Under the pieces are notes generated by a model that saw only the letters and a program-made list of their open reading frames with translations, did not search any database and was not told where the DNA came from. A program made the position numbers and the translations under genes. Positions 34,173 to 44,536 of a DNA stretch of 64,000 nt are shown here, one piece after another (position 1 is the stretch's first letter; each line of letters begins with the position of its first letter). Source of the DNA: Rhynchopus sp. YZ270_cl-10 (Eukaryota > Euglenozoa > Diplonemea > Diplonemida > Diplonemidae). Location: the NCBI GenBank assembly GCA_964035575.1, contig OZ037848.1, positions 434,001-498,000 of the forward strand, read 5' to 3'.

Positions 34173-35449
34173 CGTTGATAGAGCACAGGTCTTGATGTAA
34201 GATGTTTGACCCACAGCCAACGCTATGACATTACGCCATCACGAAAAACCGTGGCACCTTACAACCCGGAGATAGGAAATAATGATTTTAAAAAAAGGGG
34301 GTGGTTATTATACTACATAAGGGGAGGTTGGATAGGTGGGGAAGAAATGAAGAAAAAAGAAAGAAAAGTTTTAGGATGATCCTAAGCCTCTCGTGCTTAG
34401 TCACTTTACTTAAAGAAAAAGAAAAAAAAACAAACAACGCTGGTTCCCGTATAAAAATGAAAAGTTCGGTAAAATGACGTAAGCTCAGTCATCTTGAAAA
34501 TAAAATGGGGGTTGAAAGTGCAAACACCTCTGTGGACGTAGGCAGTCAGTTCTCAACGAAAGAAAAAAAATGCGTGGACCCGAGCGTACTAAAAGGTTGA
34601 GACTGTATTTTTTTTGCGGAGCATTTAATTGCCTTATTGTACTGACAATCACTTTACCCTAGATAAAGATCAGTGCAATGATGGTTGAAGCCGCTCCACT
34701 GCAGAGCGAAGGAGACGTTGGTCATCCCCGACTCTGCTTCATATATTTTTTTTCCACCGAACAATTTTTGTCAAGTGAAGGGGTTCTGTGTACATGATAG
34801 GATATGTAGCGCTAGGATGGGCGAATATATTCCGACACAAACAGATTTTTTTTTTCTGCCTCAAAAAAGTGGCTCTTCTTTTCTAAAAAATAATTCCTAT
34901 TTCAACAAAAAAACGCAATCTTGCCATGAAGCTAGTTGGCATACACTATATTCTACAAACAAGCCCCTCCAATGTTTTTCTTGATTTTAGATTGGCAAAC
35001 AAAACTCAAATGGTTCAATATTTTTTTTCCCACTAAAAAATAACAGAAAAAAAGAACTTAAAAGATGAATGTGTCTCTCGTGTGTGGACATCTAAGAAGA
35101 GAGAAAAAAAAGGCTGGTGTTTTCATACACCACTTACATAAAGAAAACAAAACTTTGAAAAAAAAATGAAACGCGCATCACTCGTGCACATAACAATTAA
35201 TAAACAAACAAAACATAGCCCGTTACTTCTATCCCGCTCAATGCAAGCCTCTACCTTCCAACCATCAATCATCAGAAGATTTAATATCCTCTGGCACTAA
35301 AAAACCCTACAAGAACTGCAAAAAAAAAACATGAGATGTGGTCAGAACCATCCGGCAAAAAGCACCGGACAATTTGGGGGGTGTGGAGAAGTTTTTTGGT
35401 TCCCGGGGAATTTGGATTCCGATCACACCACGAGATGCCATCATCCCTT
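34173..35449. other. 1.3-kb AT-rich spacer
   Basis: No gene seen. It contains H1 copies at 34372 and 34461, a GTGCAAACACCTC-type repeat near 34513, an H3-like GACAATCACTTTACCC copy near 34640, and a GAATGTGTCTCTCGTGTGTGG hairpin (35066-35096). Confidence 0.6.
34372..34407 (+). repeat. H1 hairpin repeat, consensus copy
   Basis: Contains CCTAAGC-CTCTCGT-GCTTAGTCAC, a perfect six-base stem with a seven-base loop. It lies in the spacer about 200 bases upstream of the 31746-34172 gene. Confidence 0.6.
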
Positions 35450-37195
35450 CTATTCACATGGGTGTGTAGCGTCTAGCATGTCGGCTTCCATTTCGTTGAC
35501 ATCTCCTCCTTCTCCTTCTCCCCCTCCCTTCCCGCCCAGCAGAAGCTCCATCCGGGTCTGCCTTTCCGCCATAGTCTTCTGTTCTAATGCTATAGCATCC
35601 AATCTGTTGAGGATCAGACGTAGCACGCTGTGCACCGCATTGCGAGAATCAAGCTTCAAATCGACTCGTCTCCTCTTATTATGCCGTGCCCCATGCATAG
35701 GTGGAAGCACATCCAATGAAGCGCTTAACACAATAGATTCACCAAAACGCCGTTCCCCTTTGTCCTTTTCCTTTTCCTTCTCCTTCTCCTTTCCATAGGG
35801 GAGGTTCGCACCGAGCGGGCTTCCCTTCGACAACGATGCTGTACTCTGTGCGACATGACTGTGCGTAGGGTAGGAAGCTGCAGACCTCGCCCCTTCACCT
35901 ACACAGTCGCTAAACCCCCGCCCTATAATAAGATCTACAGACTCCGGACTGTGAAAGGCTGGAGAGGAAGAGCCATGTGGATGCTCCTCTCTGGCATCGT
36001 GGTGTCCATCGTGGATGGCATGCATCAGACGTTCTTCAAGGAGGTTGAGGCGGCTGTAGACGTTGAAAGCCTCATTAGGGTTGTGCATAGAAAGTTGAAA
36101 GCGGGCAAATGCACGTCGCATCTTACGATAGCTATGACAAAGAAATTTTGTCTTTGTCGTCAACGCTGCTGCTCGAGATGAATCCTTCCCATATTTTTTC
36201 TTCAAAATCGCGATTTTCAATGCAGAGGTCACGATTTTCGCAGCGCAGCTTTCGATTTCACTGCTTGCCTTCGCTTCGTTGATGAAGTCTGCGACCTTCC
36301 TTTGCGATTCTGTCAACGAAAAGGAACTGCTCACCACACTGATCAACATCGCCGTGGACGTTAACCCCCACAACGCTGCAATACACGCGACAAAGCGACC
36401 CATTGATGTCAAAGGCGAGAGGTCCCCATACCCCACTGTCGTCATGGTAATATACGTCAACCACATGGCATCGCTAAACCCCACCTCCCCTTCCTCCCCT
36501 ACGTACATCGCAACGCTCAACAACATCCACCCCCCCGTTGTACAGCACATCATTAACAACGTAGGCTTCCTATACATCCAATATCTAATCTGAAACGCAC
36601 TATTATTCGAGACTCTCGCAATGGTGCAAGCTAAACGCCCTCCAAGGGTCACACAATAAGACCTTCCACGGAAGAGATTGAAAAAGAGGTAAAACCTCAA
36701 AAAGGCTAACCCCTGAAATTTATATGAATTGTCGTACAGCAAGACAAGAAAGGGCGGTTCGTGGAGAAGGATGATGAAGCACTCAAAAAGCCAAGCATTT
36801 CGGTGAATGCTGTAACGCAATGCCTGGCCGGACCAGAGACGGTCAAACAGAGTGACGTTCCGAAGACGCGATTGATACCATTTTGTGCAACAGAAGACCT
36901 GGAGGAGAACTAAAACCGATTGGATCGCTACGCAGAGGTGGTAGCGTACGGTGTCTCTACTGCCTTGTGCATCTGATAGCCAGTCGTGGGGTCCAAATAA
37001 ACCGGAGATTTGCACAGCGAGGACAATCCATTGACATACAGCAAGCACTCCCAGAAGCCACGCAAACCGTGCACGTTGTTCCAGCGCGAGGTAGTCCCTC
37101 TGCAGCACCTTCACATCTGCCGCGTCAGTGTGTGTTTTGTTTAATGGGTGCATGCGGATCGAAGGCCGCCGTCGGTGTGCCCACCCCTCCTCCAT
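35450..37195 (-). CDS. SK-like (small-conductance, calmodulin-gated type) potassium channel
   Basis: 581 residues from ATG 37195; the frame is open upstream but has no earlier ATG. Six membrane spans are visible: S1 ~46-66, S2 ~84-104, S3 ~135-155, S4 ~165-176, S5 ~211-232 and S6 ~267-290. S4 lacks a regular voltage-sensor Arg ladder. The pore has TMTTVGYGDLSP, with the K+ filter VGYGD at 254-258. After S6, ESQRKVADFINEAKASSEIE and LKIAILKKKYG...KMRRAFARFQLS resemble the calmodulin-binding region of SK/IK channels, where Ca2+-calmodulin opens the pore. The tail has Lys/Glu repeats and a likely coiled coil (LNLLEERLMHAI, LRLILNRLDAIALEQKTMAE) that could help the tetramer form. It acts in a membrane, probably the plasma membrane. 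SK identity is inferred from layout; a generic 6-TM K+ channel is the alternative. Confidence 0.85.
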   Translation of the reverse strand: MEEGWAHRRRPSIRMHPLNKTHTDAADVKVLQRDYLALEQRARFAWLLGVLAVCQWIVLAVQISGLFGPHDWLSDAQGSRDTVRYHLCVAIQSVLVLLQVFCCTKWYQSRLRNVTLFDRLWSGQALRYSIHRNAWLFECFIILLHEPPFLVLLYDNSYKFQGLAFLRFYLFFNLFRGRSYCVTLGGRLACTIARVSNNSAFQIRYWMYRKPTLLMMCCTTGGWMLLSVAMYVGEEGEVGFSDAMWLTYITMTTVGYGDLSPLTSMGRFVACIAALWGLTSTAMLISVVSSSFSLTESQRKVADFINEAKASSEIESCAAKIVTSALKIAILKKKYGKDSSRAAALTTKTKFLCHSYRKMRRAFARFQLSMHNPNEAFNVYSRLNLLEERLMHAIHDGHHDAREEHPHGSSSPAFHSPESVDLIIGRGFSDCVGEGARSAASYPTHSHVAQSTASLSKGSPLGANLPYGKEKEKEKEKDKGERRFGESIVLSASLDVLPPMHGARHNKRRRVDLKLDSRNAVHSVLRLILNRLDAIALEQKTMAERQTRMELLLGGKGGGEGEGGDVNEMEADMLDATHPCE

Positions 37196-38111
37196 TTTGC
37201 TAGCCTTTTTACGGATAAAATCGTCGTCAAAGAAAGTCAATTAAATAGGGTAAATCGTCGTTTTTTGAACCAAAGAAAGGATGAGCGTTATAAGAGGAGA
37301 AGGGGTGGGGTGCATGGAACAACGTCTGTAGTGAGGGTTGGATGGGGGAGGGGAGAGGGGGACGTCATGTCCTTTTCAGTTTCAAAAGCATTGCAAGCAT
37401 GAGAGGCTCAACTGAATGACAAATGGTGGTCTCAGAACGCCATGAAGTGTTTCTATCCGGCGTGCTCTACCTAAAGCAATAAAAGAAAAGAGAAGTGACT
37501 ATGTCTATGACAAATCGAAAAAGTAGACCTTTTTTGTTTACAAGGTGTGAATGAAGGGAGGCAGAGGCGGGGGGATGTAAGCAGAGCAGAGAAACAAAAA
37601 TGAAGAACCAACATTTTTGTTGTGTTTATTTTTGTAAAAAAAGGAAACACAATTAAAACAAAGGCCTCTTTTCCCAGTAACATTTTTGTGCAGACACAGT
37701 AATATAAAGAGTATCTAGAGTCCTGTCCTGCAGGACGGACAGACTGGGGTGTGACGTGGCTGGCAACGGCGTTCCTGCACCGTGAACAGCAAAGAAGCAA
37801 ACATAAAGAAAAGTTGGGATGCCACCTACCAGCAAACCTGCACTGCTTCGCTTCGGCTCTTTTGCTGGTAAAAAAAATGGGTGAGCAAAAAAAATTGAAA
37901 CCACAAAACCCACAAAACTGTTCGTAACTGTACGTACAGTCTACACATATCAACACACACGCATACCTCTTTCGAAGGACACAACACGCAGGAACACTTT
38001 CCCAAAAGGGTGGTGTCCTGTCAGTACAATAAATAATGGCTGAAATCGCTATAGTTTTTACAAACTATTTTTGCACGCCTGATAATCGATTCATACGCCA
38101 TACAACGCATA

Positions 38112-38214
38112 CGGGCCGAGTCGGGCCGACTCAGCCTGAGTTTTTGGCTGAGCCCAGGCTGAGTTATATTTACCTGATTGAGTCGAGCATTTTCCTGCCC
38201 AACTCGGGCCATAT
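38112..38214. repeat. Small foldback with GGGCCGAGTCGGG ends
   Basis: The left GGGCCGAGTCGGGCCGACTC and right AACTCGGGCC are inverted, with repeated CTGAGT/ACTCAG units between (CAGCCTGAG, CAGGCTGAG). The flanking CATACG / CATATG sequences extend the inverted similarity. Target duplications were not identified. Confidence 0.5.
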
Positions 38215-38849
38215 GCATAGTATGATACACTGCGGGATGTCGATTACAAAAGCAAAGGGCGTTCTGGACACACAAAAGGGCGCTACGATGAACAATGCTT
38301 TGTACACTTGCCTGCTACCAAAATATCAAGATCACCTTTGGCCATACTACGCGACAGATGACACACATCATCCACAGGGTGTAGCAGAGAACGGAACATC
38401 ACTCTGGCCACCCCATGAATGTGTACAATGAAAACTATTGGTTTTTTTGGTGAGACAACCTTGGAAATCCTGAAAAATAGTTACAACATCAAGATGACAC
38501 ACAACGTGGATTTTTAGCTCAAAATTAAAAATAGAGTATCACATTCTACGAGAACTAAAAAAAGTAATTGCTATCGACTACTCTAGAAAAATTATTTGCA
38601 TTCAATTAAAAAAAAACAAACAGAAAGACTGCACATCTCAAATCGCGATATTGACAATGCAAACAGCCAACTGAACACACATCAAGACAGGAAAACTTAA
38701 GAAACGAATGTGCCTTACTGGTACATATCCTAGCGTCACCCAAGAAGAAAAAAAATGACTCGGCAAAATTGAAGGGGTGTATGGACAAATGAAGACTTTG
38801 CGCAGTGACTTCGCAGAAAACACTACGCAACAAATTATCAAAAATAACC

Positions 38850-41084
38850 GAGAAAAGTTCGATTTCGGCCTCGAAAATTACCGTGACACCGATTTGTCAC
38901 GGAATTTTGTCACGGAATTTTTTTGAAAGATTCGATTTCGTGACAAAAAAAAATCGATTTCGTGACAAACCAATTTTTTCATTGACACACAAAATTCGAT
39001 TTCGTGACAAACCGATTTTTTCATTGACAAAAAAAAATTCGATTTCGTGACAAATCCAAAAATTCAGTGACAAAAAAATGTCAATGAAAAAATGGATTTT
39101 GTCAAGGAAACCGAACTTTTTGTCACGGAAAAAGTCGTGACAGAAATGGATTTTGTCAAGGAAACCAAACTTTTTGTCACGGAAAAAGTCGTGACAGGGC
39201 ACTGGGTACTGGGTACACTGGATACAAGGATAAAAGTCGTGAAAGAGCAACCACAGCTCCACATGACAAACACAAAAGTGTCCAGTCACGTGGGGCATTC
39301 ATGCACTGAGGAGATAATGATCCAACAATTTACAAGAAAGATTACTTAACCTACTGCTGGAAATTGCCAGGTCGTAGTAACACACAAAGTGTGCCTCCGT
39401 TCGGGAAGACCGGATATTCTAGAGACCAAAAAGGCCTCAAGAATATCTTCCGGTAGTCAAGGTATAACCGAATGAACGGCCCAAGACCCCCGTGGAGAAG
39501 TTAAATGTGTAATGCTATCAGGTAGAAACTGCGAACACTGTCTTACCCTCCTCAATGCATGGTGGAAGATGTCTTTGACAACAAATATCCTGTACCCAGG
39601 TACCAGGTTCCCAGACCCACGTAGTACCACGTCGCAGTACTACGCAAAATTTACCACCAGACCCTGTCTTCGTGCACCTTAAGTACAACGCCGCAGACAG
39701 GCCAAACATGCGTTGGACTCAGAGGAATGCCTGCTGTGCAGTGTATCAAACATGAGAACCAACTCCCAGCAACAAGGGGCGCCTTTTGGCGGGCGTTGTT
39801 GAGGGTGTTTGGGGTGCAAAGTTTTCCACAATTTTGATGCGCGGGTACAGAAGTGTTATCTTGTTCTTTCATCTCTAGGAATGTAAATGTCAATCGCGTT
39901 TAACTACCACTAGGGCTTGTTCAGTGAACCCACGAGGGGTCGAAGGGGGTTGGTTATCCCATATCTATCAAAGGTTGTGTCGACCAGGCGAATCCACTAT
40001 GTTACGCTGTATGATGATAAATCCGAAGAAATAACAGTGCATAGCAACTGCAGGAAGTTTGTTAAAAAGAGTGCCTCACGCTACACAAACCACCACCCGC
40101 GATTGACTTAGATGTTATAACAAAGAGAATTCAGAACAAAACAACACCCTGCCCCATACACACTAAATTGTCATGCTTCAAGAGCATGCCTGGGCCAAAA
40201 TTACTATGACGAAAAGGCAACAAGACCACCCACAAGGAGTGTGAATTGTGCACTGGTTTTCTGGGGGAACAAACAATATTTTCTTGTGTCTAGTCCTCCG
40301 GAAGCAGAGGACAGACTTTCCGGAAGGTTTCCAAAGTCGAATTTCTTGCACTAGCTATGCTCCCTGGTTAATGGCTATAGCAGTGACTGACAAAGTGTTC
40401 CCACCCCCCTTTCCACCACCATAATAACCGAACTCTGCTTATCAAACCACAATCTGAATCTGCTTCCGTCGCATGCGCTGGTGGATTCGATCTGTTTTGG
40501 TGTGTGTAATGGAATGTATGGGTGAGGGTTGGGGTATTAGGTATAGAAACGTGCGCACCCATTAATTTTTTACCGAATGAAAATGAAATCTGCAATGAGT
40601 GTCTGCTGCATATCATTTAGTGGGGCTGGCCTCTGGCCAGAGGCGTGCAAGCCTGACCGTGTTCGCGATATACTAAGTCTTGCATAATCATAAAGTTATC
40701 ATACCTTGTGTCTTCAGTCTCTGCCCTTCGGTTTCTAGACAGCTCAAGAATGGCCTCTTTTGTGTTTGTCAAGTGGCTGTCTGGTCACTTTTCAGTGACT
40801 GGCGGGTTGGCTGTCACGACTTTTTCCTTGACAAATTCCATTTTTTTCAATGACATTTTTTTGTCAATGAAAAAATGGATTTGTCACGAAATCGAATTTT
40901 TTTTTGTCAATGAAAAAAGTCATTTGTCACTAAATTGAATTTTGTGTGTCAATGAAAAAATCGGCTTGTCACGAAATCGATTTTTTTTTGTCACGAAATC
41001 GAATCTTTCAAAAAAATTCCGTGACAAAGTACCGTGACAAATCGGTGTCACGGGTATTTTCGAGGCCGAAATCGAACTTTTCTC
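38850..41084. mobile_element. 2.2-kb foldback element with 9-bp target duplication
   Basis: Long inverted ends begin GAGAAAAGTTCGATTTCGGC and run at least 50 bp. AAAATAACC lies exactly outside both ends (38841-38849 and 41085-41093). The left (38880-39200) and right (40795-41040) arms are arrays of TTGTCACGAAATCGA / TTTTTCATTGACA-type units. The core, 39671-40390, is related to 21724-22259. A 9-bp duplication is typical of Mutator-like DNA transposons, some of which have foldback forms, but no transposase is encoded here, so the family is only suggested. Confidence 0.85.
39671..40390. repeat. Core shared with the 21182-22419 element
   Basis: Near-identical blocks include GATGCGCGGGTACAGAAGTG, CACAAGGAGTGTGAATTGTG and GTCGAATTTCTTGCACTAGC, in the same order as 21724-22259. 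The copy here has two extra stretches (about 39708-39835 and 40010-40110). No long open frame is shared between the two copies, so a protein product is not supported. Confidence 0.8.
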
Positions 41085-41400
41085 AAAATAACCTAACCTG
41101 AACGAAATATGCCTTTTATGGGCGCATTATACGCAAAGAACAAAAAGTATTTTCAAAGAACAAAAAAAAAAAAATTCTATACAGCTTGACAGGGTACAAG
41201 AACCAATGCTGTTTAGACTCTGTCACACTGTGATATTTTGGGGTCGTCAGCCACATGGTTTTGTGAATTTTAATGAAGCGGTAGTGAAAGTTTTGTGAAA
41301 ATATCTTCCAAAATCTCGTTAGGCGTATATGAAGGCCTGTTTTCCAATCCTCTGCGCACACTTCAACAAAGATTTAAACAATCCCGAAAAAGCCTCCTTT

Positions 41401-42258
41401 TCACGGAGACATCACCCCCGGCACCCCACCACCCCCATGCGGGCTTAGCGGAAACCTCTCACACCCTACCCGTAATGTGTTTGAATACATCTTGCGGGAG
41501 CGACGTTCCTTTTGGGGTAGGACTTTGACGGTGCGGGTACTGGTATTCCCACTGCAGTCTTCATCGAGAATACCGGTGATACTGAAGACGATTAATATTA
41601 ATGCAGTGAGGATGAGAAAGAGAAGCGCGGAGATGACACAGAGGGCTCCTTTAGACTGGCCGAAACGGGTGTAGAAGGGGTGGGGTTGTTCGTCGATGTG
41701 GCAGGCCCGCGCAGACTCCTCTTCGTCCGAATCGTCGTGGAGGGTGCACGCACTGCGCTCCCCCCACCCACAGCGCGCACCAGGAACACGCCGTGTCTCT
41801 TCCTCCTCGAACCGCACAGCATAGCAGGCAGCGCTGTACCCCTTCTGCCTGCAGATCTTGTGAAGGCGGTCGCGGTCTGCAGAGAAGCCGGCCCTTTTAG
41901 TGACATAGACTTTGCTGCAGGTAGCCGTTTCGTCGATCCAGATGCACCCAGACGAAGCTTTGCACGCATGCTCCTCAGATGCGAAGCAGGCAGAACGTGA
42001 GGAGGAGGAGGAGAGTGGAGGTGGGGAGGGGGTGTTGGCAGAGGGAGTGTCGGCCTGCTTCTGCTCGCAGCTCTTCGTGGCGGGTGCCCAAGTGCACTGT
42101 ACACGTTGTCCACGAAGAAGAAGAAGGCACTCTGTCTGTGTCCGTCCTTCACAACTCCCATGAGGTGGCGGTAGGGCAAAGTGAAGGGAATCAACGGAAA
42201 TGGCAGAGAGGAGGAGAAGGAGGAGGAGGAGGGTGGGAATAGGTGAAAGGTGTCGCAT
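41401..42258 (-). CDS. Cys-rich type I membrane protein with PSI-like motifs
   Basis: 285 residues from ATG 42258. The frame is open 30 codons further upstream (to 42348), but MRHLSPIPTLLLLLLLLSAI is a textbook signal peptide and fixes the start. The ectodomain has several Cys/Trp clusters (VQCTWAPATKSCEQ, CKASSGCIWIDETATCS, ARCGWGERSACTLH) resembling PSI or related small disulfide modules, separated by a Ser/Pro linker. One membrane span, GALCVISALLFLILTALILI, lies at about residues 200-220, followed by a short basic tail with KERRSRKMYS. The predicted product is a surface or secretory-pathway protein with ectodomain outside. The C-GC.W pattern recurs in the ectodomains of the two P2X-like proteins nearby. 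No ligand can be assigned. Confidence 0.75.
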   Translation of the reverse strand: MRHLSPIPTLLLLLLLLSAISVDSLHFALPPPHGSCEGRTQTECLLLLRGQRVQCTWAPATKSCEQKQADTPSANTPSPPPLSSSSSRSACFASEEHACKASSGCIWIDETATCSKVYVTKRAGFSADRDRLHKICRQKGYSAACYAVRFEEEETRRVPGARCGWGERSACTLHDDSDEEESARACHIDEQPHPFYTRFGQSKGALCVISALLFLILTALILIVFSITGILDEDCSGNTSTRTVKVLPQKERRSRKMYSNTLRVGCERFPLSPHGGGGVPGVMSP

Positions 42259-44536
42259 TGTTTTTTGTGAGGAAAACAACAAAAGGGTTAAATAAAGCTT
42301 CAAGAGATGGAAAGGGTTTAGAGTTGAGGTGTAAAAAAAAAAAAACAATAAATTTCACAAGATATTAGAGGAAAATTATTCATGTTGGTACGTAATACGC
42401 AAAAAAACGTACCAAAAACACCAAAAACGTACGTTTTATAAAATAATAGGGTGAAAGACAAATGTATCTATGTGTCTACAGGGTTTTTGTCAGATCTATA
42501 CAATACAAACAACGTAGCGCCATCCTCTTTCTTCTCTGTCTCTTCTGGAAGCGGCAGTACGGTGAGTCACCTCAACAAGGCTGAACAGTAGTTTCGGTGG
42601 GTGGTGAGACGAGAAAGAGTAATTGAAACGTACTACAACGCAGTCAAGCTCATGCTAAGGGCAGGACGTGGGGTGTTCCGTACCGTAAGAGAACGGAAGC
42701 GGTTCACAACTGATAGGAGAAATGCTAAAGTGGGGTAGCGCATACTTTTGGTTTCGTTGTAATCCCCTCGAAGGGGTAGGGAGATGGAGAGGGGGAGGGG
42801 GTTTTTTTGTTGGTCAAAGGACTTTCAGGAGAGAAAAAAAGAAAACGAAATAAATAAAAATAGGAGAAAAGCTATACACGAATAATTCTTCAAACCCCCT
42901 ATGGGGAGACCCCGCATAATAATAAAAAAAGGAAGAAAAGGAGAACAACAAAAAGAATGGTTATTTCATATTTATTGATTCTCCCCCTTTTTTTTTTGTT
43001 TGAAATTCCGTAAAAGCAAAAACTACCCCAAAGTTTGTTTTTTTTCCCCCTCTCTCTCAGCCACGTAACCGATGTTCCCTTGTAAGATTTTTTTTTTTCC
43101 ATTTTTGTATTTTCCTTTTTATTTTTTTTTTGTCGAAAACTTTTCCATTTTTGGATTTTAACTACAGAGGGGAATAGGGATAAGATAGAGTGGATAAAAA
43201 AAATGGCATTTTTTTTCTTCCTTTTTTTCTCTGTTCTGTCACATTTTTAGTTCTCCTCGACATTTTTTTCTTCTTTTTCTTTTCCAGTGAAAAGTTGGTG
43301 GTTTTAGTAGTACATCCAAGGATGAACCTCCACCATTTCTTTTAAGTTGTTGGTGTTCCCGAAAGGGCCCATATTGACAGGTCCTTGACATGTCCTTGAC
43401 ACAAGGTTTACAGGGAAAAATGACACACCCCCCCTATATTGACATGTCCTTGACATGTCGTTGACATGTCCCCGACAGCAGATCGGTAACACCAGTTGTG
43501 ACAAAAACGATAAAAAAAAAGGTCCAAAAAAAATGACATCAACCACTAAAACTAACCCTTTTCCCCCCATTTTTTTTTTTGTTTGATTTGCCAAAAAAAA
43601 AAGGCAACAAACACAAAATAAACTACTGTTATACACCTTCGTATACCCGGTATAGCCTCGTCTTCAATAGGTGAGGAGGTAAGAAGGAGAAGGGGGTATT
43701 GGGGGATATGTGGATGTACCGTTTGGATAAAAGACAAGGCATTGAATCGAAGCTCTCTCTCTTGCATTGTAAAGTAAGATAAAAAAAGGGAAAAGGGAGA
43801 AAGAAGGGAAGGCAATAAAGCGTGGTATGTGTGGAATAACAAAAGTCATGTGTTATTAACCGCACCTACACCTATTGTTTCCAATCTGCTACCCAAGATC
43901 CTTTTTAATTTTTTTCCTATTTCACCTCCATTCGATTATGTTGTTTTTTTTATTCCTAACAGTATCCACTATCTGGCTCATTTATCTCAAAAAATCAAGA
44001 TGGGGAGAAAAAAAAAAAACGTCGTTTGTTTTTTTTTTTTCCTTTTGATTTTTTTGTCACTATCGCGTTTTGTTTTGTTGGTTGGTCGAAAAAAGGCAAA
44101 AAAAAACTTGAAAGATGTGCGTGACACACTTCAAATATGCTACACTATTGTGGTAAGACACATTACTTATGTTTTTGTTGGCCGGTTTTTCGCATATCAA
44201 TAGCAACAGAGATAAATGGGAACCAAAAAAAAAAGGGGGGAGGAGGAGAGGGGAGGGGGGATGAGGGAATGAAAGTAAGGTACAAAAACGGCACCCCAGA
44301 AATGCACCCCTCAACACACCATCACCGCTCCCTCATTCAAGAGGAAGAGATGTAATGGGAGGGGGGGAAGGGTCAAAAAAGGTTCGATGGGCCAGTTTCG
44401 CATGCTAAAAGGGCGTGCGAACGAAAGGATTTTTTATTTTTTTACTTTTTTTTTCAAATTTTGTGAAAAAGTCGTTGGTTTTTATGCATTTTTTGAGGTC
44501 TGCGTCTTTCAGCAGTGCCCGTCATGAGAGCTGTAT
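42259..44536. other. 2.3-kb AT-rich spacer
   Basis: No gene seen. It contains a GGTACGT...ACGTACC inverted pair near 42385, the TIR mini-element 43351-43494, an H4-like repeat near 43287, and many A/T runs. Confidence 0.6.
43351..43494. mobile_element. TIR mini-element with TTGACATGTCC subrepeats
   Basis: 144 bp. The inverted ends are TGGTGTT(C/A)CCGA, flanked by the 5-bp direct repeat GTTGT (43346-43350, 43495-43499). The interior has about six TTGACATGTCC-like units. Its terminus TGGTGTTCCCGAAAGGGCCC aligns with TGGTGCTCCTGAAAACCCCA of the 30691 element, so the two belong to one family despite different subrepeats. Confidence 0.7.

Larger units (their letters stand above)
37196..41400. other. 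4.2-kb spacer with a large foldback element
   Basis: No gene recognised. About 37200-38080 is AT-rich with nothing notable. It also holds a small GGGCCGAGTCGGG foldback (38112-38214), an AATGTGCC hairpin repeat near 38705, and the 2.2-kb foldback element at 38850-41084. Confidence 0.65.
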
